Below, piece by piece: positions 7,914-15,842 of a stretch of 64,000 nucleotides of DNA. The stretch is taken from assembly GCA_018240065.1 (NCBI GenBank), contig JAFEGH010000004.1:62001-126000 (forward strand). Reading direction: 5' to 3'. The notes beneath the pieces were generated by a model. That model worked only from the letters and a program-made list of their open reading frames with translations, did not search any database and was not told where the DNA came from. Each line of letters begins with the position of its first letter. The stretch's first letter is position 1. This DNA is from Verrucomicrobiota bacterium (GTDB lineage: Bacteria > Chlamydiota > Chlamydiia > Chlamydiales > Rhabdochlamydiaceae). The position numbers and the translations under genes are program-made.

Positions 7914-8624
7914 TTAAGAAATTGTCAGGACCGTGCCGGTTCCGATTTTGTAGAAGTCGTTCGGGTAAGCCTTTTGGAACTTTTTCAGGGTCGATTCTCC
8001 TGAGCAGTGGCAGGGGGCGACCTTTTCCACTTTCAGAAATTGAAACTTTTCGACGATCTCATCGATGTAGCCGGAATCCTTTTTAAACAGGTGAAATCCG
8101 CCGAGTACCAGGTAGATGGGCGCTGCGCGCCATCGATGGACTGTTTCGACAATATTCACAATCCCGGGGTGCGCGCATCCGGTAATGACGACAAGGCCTT
8201 TAGCAGTTTCGAAAATGAGGGACTGCTCGTGTAAAAGGAATCCCCCCTTCAGCACCATGGAAAATACATCCTTGTCGAGCTCGGCAAAGTCTTGGACAAC
8301 TTGCGTCAGCAGGTTTTTGGGGATCTTCCTCATAGGAAATCCCTTAGGAATGTAGACTCGGCAGTTCTCTTTCACCTTCCCTAAAATCTCCACACACCCT
8401 GTCACGTGGTCATAGTGTTTATGGGAGAAGACGACATCGGTGATCTCTCCAAGGGCAATGCCCATTTTCTCTGCATTGTAAAAGAAGGCGTTGAGATCGC
8501 TTCCCGTATCGAAAAGGATCTTGCGATGGTCGGTCTCTATGAGGGCAGAAAATCCCCAGCCTTCTTCAAGAGCGGGGTTTGTTTTGCAATTGTCGTAAAT
8601 GATTTTGATCGTGATTTTGCACAT
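7914..8624 (-). CDS. Metallo-beta-lactamase-fold hydrolase (7,8-dihydropterin-6-methyl synthase-like)
   Basis: A 236-residue metal-dependent hydrolase of the MBL superfamily. The metal motif is SHKHYDHVTG (the family HxHxDH variant, with Lys in the second position); other ligands are probably the His in GCAHPGIVNI and the late His in APCHCSG. The N-terminus IIYDNCKTNPALEEGWGFSALIE and the GGFHLF motif are typical of the group annotated as dihydropterin phosphate synthases, whose real substrates are mostly unknown. It has no signal peptide and is cytoplasmic. It stands alone, transcribed against its neighbours, in the accessory stretch before dnaE. Confidence 0.85.
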   Translation of the reverse strand: MCKITIKIIYDNCKTNPALEEGWGFSALIETDHRKILFDTGSDLNAFFYNAEKMGIALGEITDVVFSHKHYDHVTGCVEILGKVKENCRVYIPKGFPMRKIPKNLLTQVVQDFAELDKDVFSMVLKGGFLLHEQSLIFETAKGLVVITGCAHPGIVNIVETVHRWRAAPIYLVLGGFHLFKKDSGYIDEIVEKFQFLKVEKVAPCHCSGESTLKKFQKAYPNDFYKIGTGTVLTIS

Positions 8625-9000
8625 ATTTTTCGCTGCTGAGTAAGTCTAATTAATTAAAACAAAATGTTGATATATAAAATTAACTTAAACAGATATGTTA
8701 CAACGGCTTTCGTAATAGGGGCAATTGAAGAAATTTCAGATTGGATGGGGACTCAATTCCGTAGCTGCGGGAGAGTCTCTTTGCTATCATCACTGAGTTG
8801 GGGGGGGGCGATCCTTGATTTGTTTTAAGAATGATTAATAAATAATGCCGAGAAACTGACGCAAGTCATTGTAAATAAATTACTTAATTGGAATTTATTT
8901 AAAATAATATTATATGTTTTTTCCGTGTAATTATGGTTATAAATAATTGTAAAATAGGGTATAATTGACTTCAAAACTAATTTTTAATTGAGGTGTTATT
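8625..9000. other. AT-rich intergenic region with a nine-G tract and a candidate -10 box
   Basis: No gene is visible in these 376 bases. They are clearly more AT-rich than the surroundings. Two things stand out: an uninterrupted run of nine G at 8800-8808, and TATAAT at 8960-8965 with no good -35 box, which could drive the gene starting at 9001 (ribosome site GAGGTG at 8990-8995). Confidence 0.6.
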
Positions 9001-10707
9001 ATGGCTACTAGGGTTGGAGATAAAGGAACGCAACTGTTTGTTCAGCAGCTTGGGGAGGAAGCCACGGGCTTTATAAAGGCGTGCGAATTCGTCCAGGGTA
9101 ATCAAGCAAAATACACTCTTGGGACTGCGGGAACCGAATCTGAGAAGCTCGAGTCTGCTTTTCGGAGCGTAACGGAGCGGATCGCCCATTGTCAGAAATC
9201 GCTGTGTGCAAATGGAGAGATCTTAGTGGGCGAAGAGGAGAAGTTCTTTGCGCTGACAGAGATGGACAATGATGTGCGGACAAGTTTTCAGAAGGCGATC
9301 AAATCGCTTCACCATGTGAATCCTAATATTGCGGTCAGTGCGACGGAGGTCTTGAGCGGACAAAAGCAAGAGCTTACAAAAATGGTCTACGTCTACCACG
9401 ATGGGAAAGGAGATCTATTCATCCGCGGGGAAAACGGCCAGGTGCGTTTGCCGGTCAAACAAACGCAAACTATTCTCTCCCCTGTGGAGTTTGGCGGAAG
9501 TCCTGAGCTGTCTTGGGATCGCGGAGTTCCGATGACCAAAGTTGCTGATCATTTATGGCAGGCGCAAATCGTGGTGAAAGAAGGCGCGACGCCAAAGTAT
9601 AAATTCCTCGCATCCGACTGTATCTGGCAATCAGGCGGCGATTATATCTCCACACCGGGCAAATCGCAGATCCACATCCCTTCGTTCGATGCTAAATCCA
9701 GTTCTTTGCTGGTCCCAATGGATGTCGGATTCGGCAATAAACTGGCGCTATTTGGAACTGGCACGGTCAAGGTCGATGGCAAGGATGTCGAGCTGGCATG
9801 GGACAAGGGATTGGACCTGCAATCATTCGGGCCAAGCCTTTGGGCGCTGCCTCTTTCTGCCGATGCAAAGGCGGAATTCAAAGTCTGCCTCGTGAAGCAG
9901 TCAGGTCAGATTGTATGGGAAGAGGGAGCGAACCGCAAGCTAGCCACAGGCGCAGAAGTTGTGCTCGAACCAAAATTTCCCGGCACGAATTGCCGTCTTG
10001 TCTCAATGGAGACAGCGAGCGAGTCTTTAGGACTTCATTTATTCGAGCGTCAAGATGAGCTTGTGGAAAGACGAAAAATCGACGAAGATCAGAAAAAAGC
10101 GGAAGTGAAGGTTAGACAGTTCCCGAAGTTTCAGCCTATTGCCGGCAAGACTTTTCAAGATCAGGATATCCTACAAGTGATGGAACCGACTGATATTCGT
10201 GAAATCGAGATCGATGGCAAACAGTTCAACTTCTACATTACAACGGGTGGCAAGCATGTGTTCGTCCAGGAGGGATTGAAAGCTTGTACCGCGGGTGCAT
10301 CGGCGATGATGATTTTGGACAATGGAAAGAAGCCCACCAGCGCTAAAGCCCTTACAGACCGCGATTCTGGAACTGGCGATACCATTGCGGAGGATATTAG
10401 AAAGGCAGGGTTGGAACCTTTGCAGACTCCTGTCAAAAATTTTAAACGATCGTTTGCGGCATTACGGCAGCAGATCTTATTACATGGCCCGGCTTACGTC
10501 CGCACGAAACAAGGTCCTAATTGGAGCGGCCATGCGATGACCGTGGACGAAATTTCTGAAGATTTCCAGAGAGTGAGGATCCGAGATCCTTGGCATGGCT
10601 GGGATTTTATCGTCAAAGGGGACGCTTTCTACAAGGCCTGGTGTTATTCGCTGGATCAATGTGAAAACATCGATACTATCGTCCAAGTCAAAAACGGCGT
10701 GAAATAA
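9001..10707 (+). CDS. Large protein with two CBM-like modules and a C39-like cysteine peptidase domain
   Basis: 568 residues, no signal peptide. Residues 1-150 are a helical unknown region. Residues about 157-230 and 240-327 look like two copies of one beta-sandwich module: compare ELSWDRGVPMTKVADHLWQA with ELAWDKGLDLQSFGPSLWAL; both then contain a K-x-lysine strand (PKYKFLAS, AEFKVCLV) and a tryptophan strand (CIWQSGGDY, QIVWEEGA), as in starch-binding CBM20/48-type folds. After a charged linker (350-370), residues 400-545 resemble a C39-like papain-fold peptidase: Gln423, Cys429 in KACTAGASAM, His511 in SGHAMTVDE and Asp529 in RIRDPWHGW. The Gln-Cys spacing of six fits that fold. The start is the ATG after GAGGTG. 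Candidate secreted effector acting on glycogen or a host protein; the function is inference. Confidence 0.75.
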   Translation: MATRVGDKGTQLFVQQLGEEATGFIKACEFVQGNQAKYTLGTAGTESEKLESAFRSVTERIAHCQKSLCANGEILVGEEEKFFALTEMDNDVRTSFQKAIKSLHHVNPNIAVSATEVLSGQKQELTKMVYVYHDGKGDLFIRGENGQVRLPVKQTQTILSPVEFGGSPELSWDRGVPMTKVADHLWQAQIVVKEGATPKYKFLASDCIWQSGGDYISTPGKSQIHIPSFDAKSSSLLVPMDVGFGNKLALFGTGTVKVDGKDVELAWDKGLDLQSFGPSLWALPLSADAKAEFKVCLVKQSGQIVWEEGANRKLATGAEVVLEPKFPGTNCRLVSMETASESLGLHLFERQDELVERRKIDEDQKKAEVKVRQFPKFQPIAGKTFQDQDILQVMEPTDIREIEIDGKQFNFYITTGGKHVFVQEGLKACTAGASAMMILDNGKKPTSAKALTDRDSGTGDTIAEDIRKAGLEPLQTPVKNFKRSFAALRQQILLHGPAYVRTKQGPNWSGHAMTVDEISEDFQRVRIRDPWHGWDFIVKGDAFYKAWCYSLDQCENIDTIVQVKNGVK

Positions 10708-10728
10708 ACGTCTCTCTTTGAAATGCAA

Positions 10729-10757
10729 CGGATCCGGGGAAATTTTCCCTGGATCCG
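10729..10757 (+). terminator. Long stem-loop after the C39-like gene
   Basis: The arms 10729-10742 and 10743-10757 are almost perfectly complementary (CGGATCC...GGATCCG flanking GGGAAA/TTTCCC) and start 21 bases after the stop codon. It is very stable but has only a weak T run after it. Confidence 0.6.
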
Positions 10758-10784
10758 CTTAAATTGAGACTGTTCACTCCTTCC

Positions 10785-10813
10785 AACTGTTCATTATATA
10801 ATGAACAGTTTTT
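10785..10813 (+). terminator. 26-bp perfect palindrome followed by T5
   Basis: Positions 10785-10810 are a perfect 26-bp palindrome (arms starting AACTGTTCATTA), followed by TTT to 10813. On the plus strand this is a good intrinsic terminator for the upstream 568-aa gene. It also abuts the stop codon of the leftward antitoxin gene at 10816. A half site ACTGTTCA occurs again at 10769-10776, so it could also bind a protein. Confidence 0.6.
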
Positions 10814-10815
10814 CC

Positions 10816-11316
10816 TTAAGTATGTGCGTAGGGACGTTTAGCAACTTGCCTGCCTGGCAATGTGATTGGCCTTCGGGCTTTAACCGATGGGGCCTTGGAA
10901 GCTTTTGCGATATCTGCGATATTAAATTCTCGAAAAGCATCTCTGAAGATCTTATTGTTTTGATTCAATTTATCCAGAATAAATAGACGGATCCACAGGT
11001 CTGTGGTCGGGTTGATCTTTGCCAACTTGTTGCCCATTTTTTCCCAGGTCAGGACGGCGACATGGGTGACGCCAAAATACTTCCCAAAACTCTCAAGAGT
11101 CATTTCGAAGTAGGTGCGGATGAAATGAACTTCATTCCCTGTCAGGGCAATGGGCTTTTGTGTGAGGGCCAAAAGAACCCCTTTTTGCAGCTTGTTGTAA
11201 TCGATTGCTGGGGTCCAAACGTCTCTTTTTTTCACGAGAGGGACATTGATCAGGACAATTGGAAATCCCAATCCTTCGTAGGTGAATCGTTTCACTCTTT
11301 TAGTTTCCATACTCAC
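10816..11316 (-). CDS. Antitoxin-like helix-turn-helix protein, partner of DUF4258-type toxin
   Basis: 166 residues. The centre (about residues 58-97) reads LTGNEVHFIRTYFEMTLESF followed by GKYFGVTHVAVLTWEKMGNK, an XRE/MqsA-type helix-turn-helix in which the recognition helix ends with the usual [SW]-[WR]-E pattern. The N-terminal 50 residues and the basic C-terminus (KARRPITLPGRQVAKRPY) are outside the DNA-binding part. The frame opens at GTG 11316, overlapping the toxin stop (GTGA); an ATG follows at 11310. The toxin-first order and overlap are typical of MqsRA/HigBA-like pairs, where this protein neutralises the toxin and represses the operon. Confidence 0.8.
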   Translation of the reverse strand: MSMETKRVKRFTYEGLGFPIVLINVPLVKKRDVWTPAIDYNKLQKGVLLALTQKPIALTGNEVHFIRTYFEMTLESFGKYFGVTHVAVLTWEKMGNKLAKINPTTDLWIRLFILDKLNQNNKIFRDAFREFNIADIAKASKAPSVKARRPITLPGRQVAKRPYAHT

Positions 11317-11537
11317 TTCGTTCCCCGAGCTATTTCGATTACTGTGATAATTAGCATACCATCCTCGTCAAAAGCAACAGCTATCCGGATGTCTTTTTCG
11401 TCGATGGTCCGTCCTCGAATGGCATAGGTCCAGTCGCTATACTCAGGCTTATATTCATCTTTTTTCTTCTCGTGATACCCGTTCATTAATACGTAGACCA
11501 CCTCTGGCAAGCTGATCCGGCGCTGAACTTTTCTCAT
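11313..11537 (-). CDS. DUF4258-like RelE-fold toxin, apparent N-terminal truncation
   Basis: From the ATG at 11537 the product is 74 residues (MRKVQRRISLPEVVYVLMNG...). It ends in the beta-rich segment IRIAVAFDEDGMLIITVIEI characteristic of DUF4258/RelE-like toxins that act on RNA or ribosomes. The conserved N-terminal part of the family, with a His-Ala and an Arg before the RRIS motif, is present in frame upstream (codons 11538-11609, ...GRYFDTSHAT), but that extension contains no ATG, GTG or TTG and is closed by TAG at 11610-11612. Either it starts at a rare codon such as ATC, or the gene has lost its start and is decaying. No ribosome site precedes the ATG at 11537. Confidence 0.65.
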   Translation of the reverse strand: MRKVQRRISLPEVVYVLMNGYHEKKKDEYKPEYSDWTYAIRGRTIDEKDIRIAVAFDEDGMLIITVIEIARGTK

Positions 11538-11645
11538 CGTCGCATGCGACGTGTCAAAGTAGCGGCCATCTTTCAGGCATTCTCGCGCCTTGTCCAGAAC
11601 ATTGGTGATCTATGGTGTGCGTTTCACGCTTTGCTCAAGCTGTCA

Positions 11646-11921
11646 ATGGCGAGGATTGTAAATTACTTACATTTATTCCGCAACGCTCTCATTAGAGATG
11701 AATTTCTTGAAAAAACGCAAGGTCTTGATATGCACAATATTAAGTTACATATTGGTGAAGCTGTGATAGATCTAGACCTGCATTGCAAGAAATGTGTAAG
11801 GGAATATAAAAAAGGGAATACAAGAGCTTCTTTGTTTAACGATGAGGAGCTTGTGAAAATCGCTAAAGAAGCGGATGAAAAAAAGGAGAGGCGTCATTTA
11901 TTTCCGTTTTCGACCAGTTAG
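11646..11921 (+). CDS. Small hypothetical protein (uncertain)
   Basis: An open frame whose C-terminal 90 residues look protein-like and charged (ALIRDEFLEKTQGLDMHNIK, EELVKIAKEADEKKERRHLF), with a CKKC pair. The frame is open from 11544, but its first part is antisense to the toxin gene; ATG at 11646 (MARIVNYLHLF) is a plausible start without a clear ribosome site. It is divergent from the toxin-antitoxin pair. No family is recognised; it may be a remnant or not a gene. Confidence 0.35.
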   Translation: MARIVNYLHLFRNALIRDEFLEKTQGLDMHNIKLHIGEAVIDLDLHCKKCVREYKKGNTRASLFNDEELVKIAKEADEKKERRHLFPFSTS

Positions 11922-12056
11922 TATTCGAGAGGAGCATCACTGAAGGTAAACTTCCTCGAGTTTAGCATAGCAATATTTAAGCGATGTGGGCCCAAGATTA
12001 AGCGATCGATGACATAGACCTCTTTTCTTCACTAGAAACCATCCTTTCGGGTATAG

Positions 12057-12076
12057 TTACCTCTAACTAGAGGTAA
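12057..12076 (+). promoter_or_regulatory. Hairpin hiding the dnaE ribosome binding site
   Basis: TTACCTCT (12057-12064) and AGAGGTAA (12069-12076) form a perfect 8-bp stem with a 4-base loop. The right arm contains the AGAGG ribosome binding sequence, ten bases from the dnaE ATG, so folding would block initiation. Confidence 0.55.
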
Positions 12077-12083
12077 TTTCATC

Positions 12084-15000
12084 ATGAGCTGGGTCCCCCT
12101 CCACGTCCATTCCCAATATTCTATTTTAGATTCCTCCGCTTCGGTCGATGCCATTGCTGAGAAGGCAGCCGAGTTCAAGATGCCCGCTGTCGCTTTGACG
12201 GATCAGGGCAACATGTACGGCGCGGTCGAATTTTTCAAGGCGTGCAAGGGCGCGGGCGTGAGGCCGATCATCGGCTGTGAATTGTATGTGGCGCCGCAAG
12301 CGAGGACGGACAAGAAGCGGATCCCGGGGCTGCCGCATGGTTTTCCGATCGTGCTGCTGGCGAAGAACAAGGCGGGCTATCAGAACCTGTGCGTGCTCAG
12401 TTCGCTGGCGCATCTGGAAGGGTTCTACTGGACGCCGAGGATCGACAAGGAGCTTTTGGAGAAACACGCGGAAGGACTTGTCTGTTTGTCGGGGCCGCAC
12501 AACAGCTCGCTTGCCCACTTCGTGGCGCAAGGGGATGAGGAAGGTTTAAGGGGCGAAATCGAATGGTACCGCTCTGTTTTTAAAGAAAATTATTATTTCG
12601 AGATCCTCCGGCACCGGATGAAAGAAGAGGATGTGCGCAGGGACGGGATGGACCAGGAGGGCTGGCTCTATCAACAGTACCTGGACGCTATCAAGCGGCA
12701 GGAATCGGTCAATGCGAAGCTGATTGAACTCTCAAAAGAGCTGGGCGTGAGATGCGTAGCGGCCAATGACACGAGGTATGTCGATCGGGACGACTGGAAT
12801 GCGCACGAGATCATGATGAACATCCAGTCGGGCGAGCCATGCGAAATCTGGGAGAAGGACTCGTACGGGAATTTGAAGCAGAGGGTGAAGAATCCGAAGC
12901 GTCAGGTCTCCTACACGCATGAGATGTATTTCAAATCGGCGGAAGAGATGCAGGAGTTGTTCGCCGACATTCCCGATGCGCTGAGCGCGACCGTCGAGAT
13001 CGCGGCGGAATGCAAGTTCGAGTTCGACTTCAAGACCAGATACTATCCTGTTTTTGTGCCGCCTCATCTGGAGGGCAAGACGTTCACGGTCGAGGAGCGC
13101 AACGCGGAGGCGGAAAAATATTTAAGGCAGCTGTGCGAAGAGGGGATCGGCGTGCGGTATACGCCGGAGCGTCTGGCCAAAGTTGCAGAAAAGTATCCGG
13201 GGCGCGATCCGATGGAAGTTGTGCGAGACCGTCTCAAGTATGAGCTGGATGTGATTCTGCCGAAAGGGATGGGCGACTATCTTCTGATTGTGTGGGATTT
13301 CATCAACTGGGCGAAGAAGAGCGGGATTCCGATGGGGCCAGGACGCGGATCGGGCGCGGGATCGATTGTTCTGTATTTGATCGGGATCACCGACATCGAG
13401 CCGTTGCGGTTCAACTTGTTCTTCGAGCGTTTCATCAACCCCGAGCGTATCTCGTATCCCGATATCGACGTCGATATCTGCATGGACAGGCGCGCGGAGG
13501 TGATCGACTACACAGTGAAAAAGTATGGCAAGGACAAGGTCGCGCAGATCATCACGTTTGGCACGATGAAGGCGAAGATGGCGATCAAGGACGTGGGCCG
13601 CGTGCTCAGCATTCCGCTCATGCGTGTCAACGAGATCGCCAAGCTGGTTCCGGAAGATCCGAACATGACGCTGGACAAGGCTCTCGAGATCGATCCGGAA
13701 CTCAAGAAGCTGTACGGCGAAGATGAGGAAGTGAGACGGCTGATCGACATCGCCAGGAAGCTGGAGGGCTCGGTCAGGAACACGGGGATCCACGCGGCGG
13801 GGATGATCATCAGCGGCGATCCGATCATCGAGCGCTGTCCCGTGTGTACGGCGAAAGATTCAGAGATGGCGGTGACGCAGTATTCGATGAAGCCGGTGGA
13901 ATCGGTGGGGATGCTGAAGATCGACTTTTTGGGACTGAAGACATTGACGTCGATCCAGCATGCGGTGAATGCGATCAGGAAGAGACGGGGCAAGGCGATC
14001 GACTGGATCAATTTGCCGCTGGACGACAAGCCGACGTTCGATCTGCTCAACCACGGCAAGACGATGGGGATCTTCCAGTTGGAATCGGGCGGGATGCAGG
14101 ACCTTGCGAAGCAGCTGCACATCGACAAATTTGAAGAGATCATCGCGGTGGGAGCTTTATATCGCCCGGGCCCGATGGAGATGATCCCTTCGTTCATCAA
14201 CCGCAAGCACAAGCGGGAAGTGATCGAGATCGATCATCCGCTGATGAACGACATTCTGCTCGAGACGTACGGGATCATGGTCTACCAGGAGCAGGTGATG
14301 GCGATCGCCAGCCGACTGGCCGGCTATACGCTCGGCGAGGGCGACGTCCTGCGCCGCGCGATGGGAAAGAAAGACAAAGAGGAGATGGCGCGCCAGAGAG
14401 AAAAGTTCCGGACGGGCGCTCTCAAGAACGGGATCGACGAGCAGACGTCGATGCACATTTTCGACAAGGTCGAGAAGTTCGCCTCGTATGGTTTTAACAA
14501 GTCTCACGCGGCGGCGTATGGCTACATCAGCTACGCGACGGCTTATCTCAAAGCGAATTATCCGAGCGAGTGGTTGGCTGCGCTCATGACGACGGACAGC
14601 GATGATCTGTCGAAGGTGACCAAGCACATCCACGAAGCGCTGACCCTCGGCATTGCGATTTTGCCGCCGGACGTCAATGAGTCGGCGCAGGAATTTGTGG
14701 CGCTGCCCAAGGGGATCCGTTTTGCGATGGGAGGGATCAAAGGGGTCGGAGAAGGGGTCGTCGAAGCGATCCTGGAAGAGCGGGAAAAGAAAGGCCCGTA
14801 CAAGTCGCTGTATGATTTTGTGGAGCGGATCGACACGAGGAAAGTGGGCAAGAAGGTGATCGAGAACCTGATCGAAGCGGGCTGTTTTGATTTTACCGGA
14901 TGGGAAAGAGAGGCGATGCTGATCAGCGTCGATCCGATGTATGAAGAGGCGTCCAACGATCAGAAGGAAGCTGCCAAAGGTGTGATGAACCTCTTTTCTC

Positions 15001-15830
15001 TGTTGGAAAATGAGAAGGGAGCGCGTTTTGCCACTCCTCCTGTTGTGAAAGATAAGATGCCGCGGCAGAAGGTGCTCAAGCGGGAGCATGAGCTGCTCGG
15101 GATATATTTGAATGGCCATCCGCTGGATGATTTCCGCCATCAGCTGCAGCGGCTATCGTGCGTACCTCTGGGGGATTTCGAGATGCTCCCCTCGGGCAGT
15201 GTGTGCCGGATTGCATTTATCATTGAAGGGGTCGTCGTCAAAATTTCGCAGAAGTCGCAGCGCAAGTTCGCGATCCTGACGATCGGCGATGGACTGGAGC
15301 GATTCGAGCTGCCGATCTGGCCCGATCTTTACGAAGAGAAGGGAGCGCTGATGGTCGAGAACCAGCTGCTCTACGCTGTGGTCCAGAAAGAATCCCAGGA
15401 AGGGCAGGTGCGGCTGCAGTGCCGCTGGCTGGATGATTTGACGCGCGCCGATGAAGCGATGATCCAGGTCTGCGACAATGCGTTCGATCAGGCGAAGCAG
15501 CAGGCGAAAATGTCAGAAATGCGGGAAAGGAGCCGGGCGGAGAAAGCTGCTCGCAATCCTGCGCCAAAGGAGGCCGAGGTGAAAAAGAAAAGTTTTCAGA
15601 AGCTCAAGATCCACCTGGATGCGGATCTTGCGCGCATGTCGCACATCCTCGCGTTGAAGGACGCTTTCCGCTCCCATTCGGGAGAGATCGCAATCGAGAT
15701 TGCGTTTGTGAACCAATTGGGCAAGATCAGCTCGCTGCACATCGACAAGACATGGGGAGTCGATTACCGCAAGGAGCTGGAGACCAAACTCACTGCGCTC
15801 TCTTCGGTCAAAGCGCTCGCCTGGGAATAA
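12084..15830 (+). CDS. dnaE: DNA polymerase III alpha subunit
   Basis: Replicative polymerase catalytic subunit, 1248 residues, the usual DnaE1 size. The PHP domain opens the protein (LHVHSQYSILDSSASVDAIA). The palm contains GPGRGSGAGS and the catalytic aspartates in YPDIDVDICMDRR. The tau/beta-binding and fingers regions carry LYRPGPMEMIPSF and FNKSHAAAYGYISY. A helix-hairpin-helix region (GIKGVGEGVVEAIL) and a C-terminal OB fold (CRIAFIIEGVVVKISQ...FAILTIGDG) follow. The start ATG follows AGAGG, which lies in a hairpin. It is followed after 12 bases by ltaE. It is the orthologue of C. trachomatis CT545. Confidence 0.98.
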   Translation: MSWVPLHVHSQYSILDSSASVDAIAEKAAEFKMPAVALTDQGNMYGAVEFFKACKGAGVRPIIGCELYVAPQARTDKKRIPGLPHGFPIVLLAKNKAGYQNLCVLSSLAHLEGFYWTPRIDKELLEKHAEGLVCLSGPHNSSLAHFVAQGDEEGLRGEIEWYRSVFKENYYFEILRHRMKEEDVRRDGMDQEGWLYQQYLDAIKRQESVNAKLIELSKELGVRCVAANDTRYVDRDDWNAHEIMMNIQSGEPCEIWEKDSYGNLKQRVKNPKRQVSYTHEMYFKSAEEMQELFADIPDALSATVEIAAECKFEFDFKTRYYPVFVPPHLEGKTFTVEERNAEAEKYLRQLCEEGIGVRYTPERLAKVAEKYPGRDPMEVVRDRLKYELDVILPKGMGDYLLIVWDFINWAKKSGIPMGPGRGSGAGSIVLYLIGITDIEPLRFNLFFERFINPERISYPDIDVDICMDRRAEVIDYTVKKYGKDKVAQIITFGTMKAKMAIKDVGRVLSIPLMRVNEIAKLVPEDPNMTLDKALEIDPELKKLYGEDEEVRRLIDIARKLEGSVRNTGIHAAGMIISGDPIIERCPVCTAKDSEMAVTQYSMKPVESVGMLKIDFLGLKTLTSIQHAVNAIRKRRGKAIDWINLPLDDKPTFDLLNHGKTMGIFQLESGGMQDLAKQLHIDKFEEIIAVGALYRPGPMEMIPSFINRKHKREVIEIDHPLMNDILLETYGIMVYQEQVMAIASRLAGYTLGEGDVLRRAMGKKDKEEMARQREKFRTGALKNGIDEQTSMHIFDKVEKFASYGFNKSHAAAYGYISYATAYLKANYPSEWLAALMTTDSDDLSKVTKHIHEALTLGIAILPPDVNESAQEFVALPKGIRFAMGGIKGVGEGVVEAILEEREKKGPYKSLYDFVERIDTRKVGKKVIENLIEAGCFDFTGWEREAMLISVDPMYEEASNDQKEAAKGVMNLFSLLENEKGARFATPPVVKDKMPRQKVLKREHELLGIYLNGHPLDDFRHQLQRLSCVPLGDFEMLPSGSVCRIAFIIEGVVVKISQKSQRKFAILTIGDGLERFELPIWPDLYEEKGALMVENQLLYAVVQKESQEGQVRLQCRWLDDLTRADEAMIQVCDNAFDQAKQQAKMSEMRERSRAEKAARNPAPKEAEVKKKSFQKLKIHLDADLARMSHILALKDAFRSHSGEIAIEIAFVNQLGKISSLHIDKTWGVDYRKELETKLTALSSVKALAWE

Positions 15831-15842
15831 TAGGAGGCTAAT

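Noticed and set aside
14157..15140. 327-aa minus-strand open frame
   Set aside because: Antisense to dnaE, Arg/His/Leu-rich shadow.
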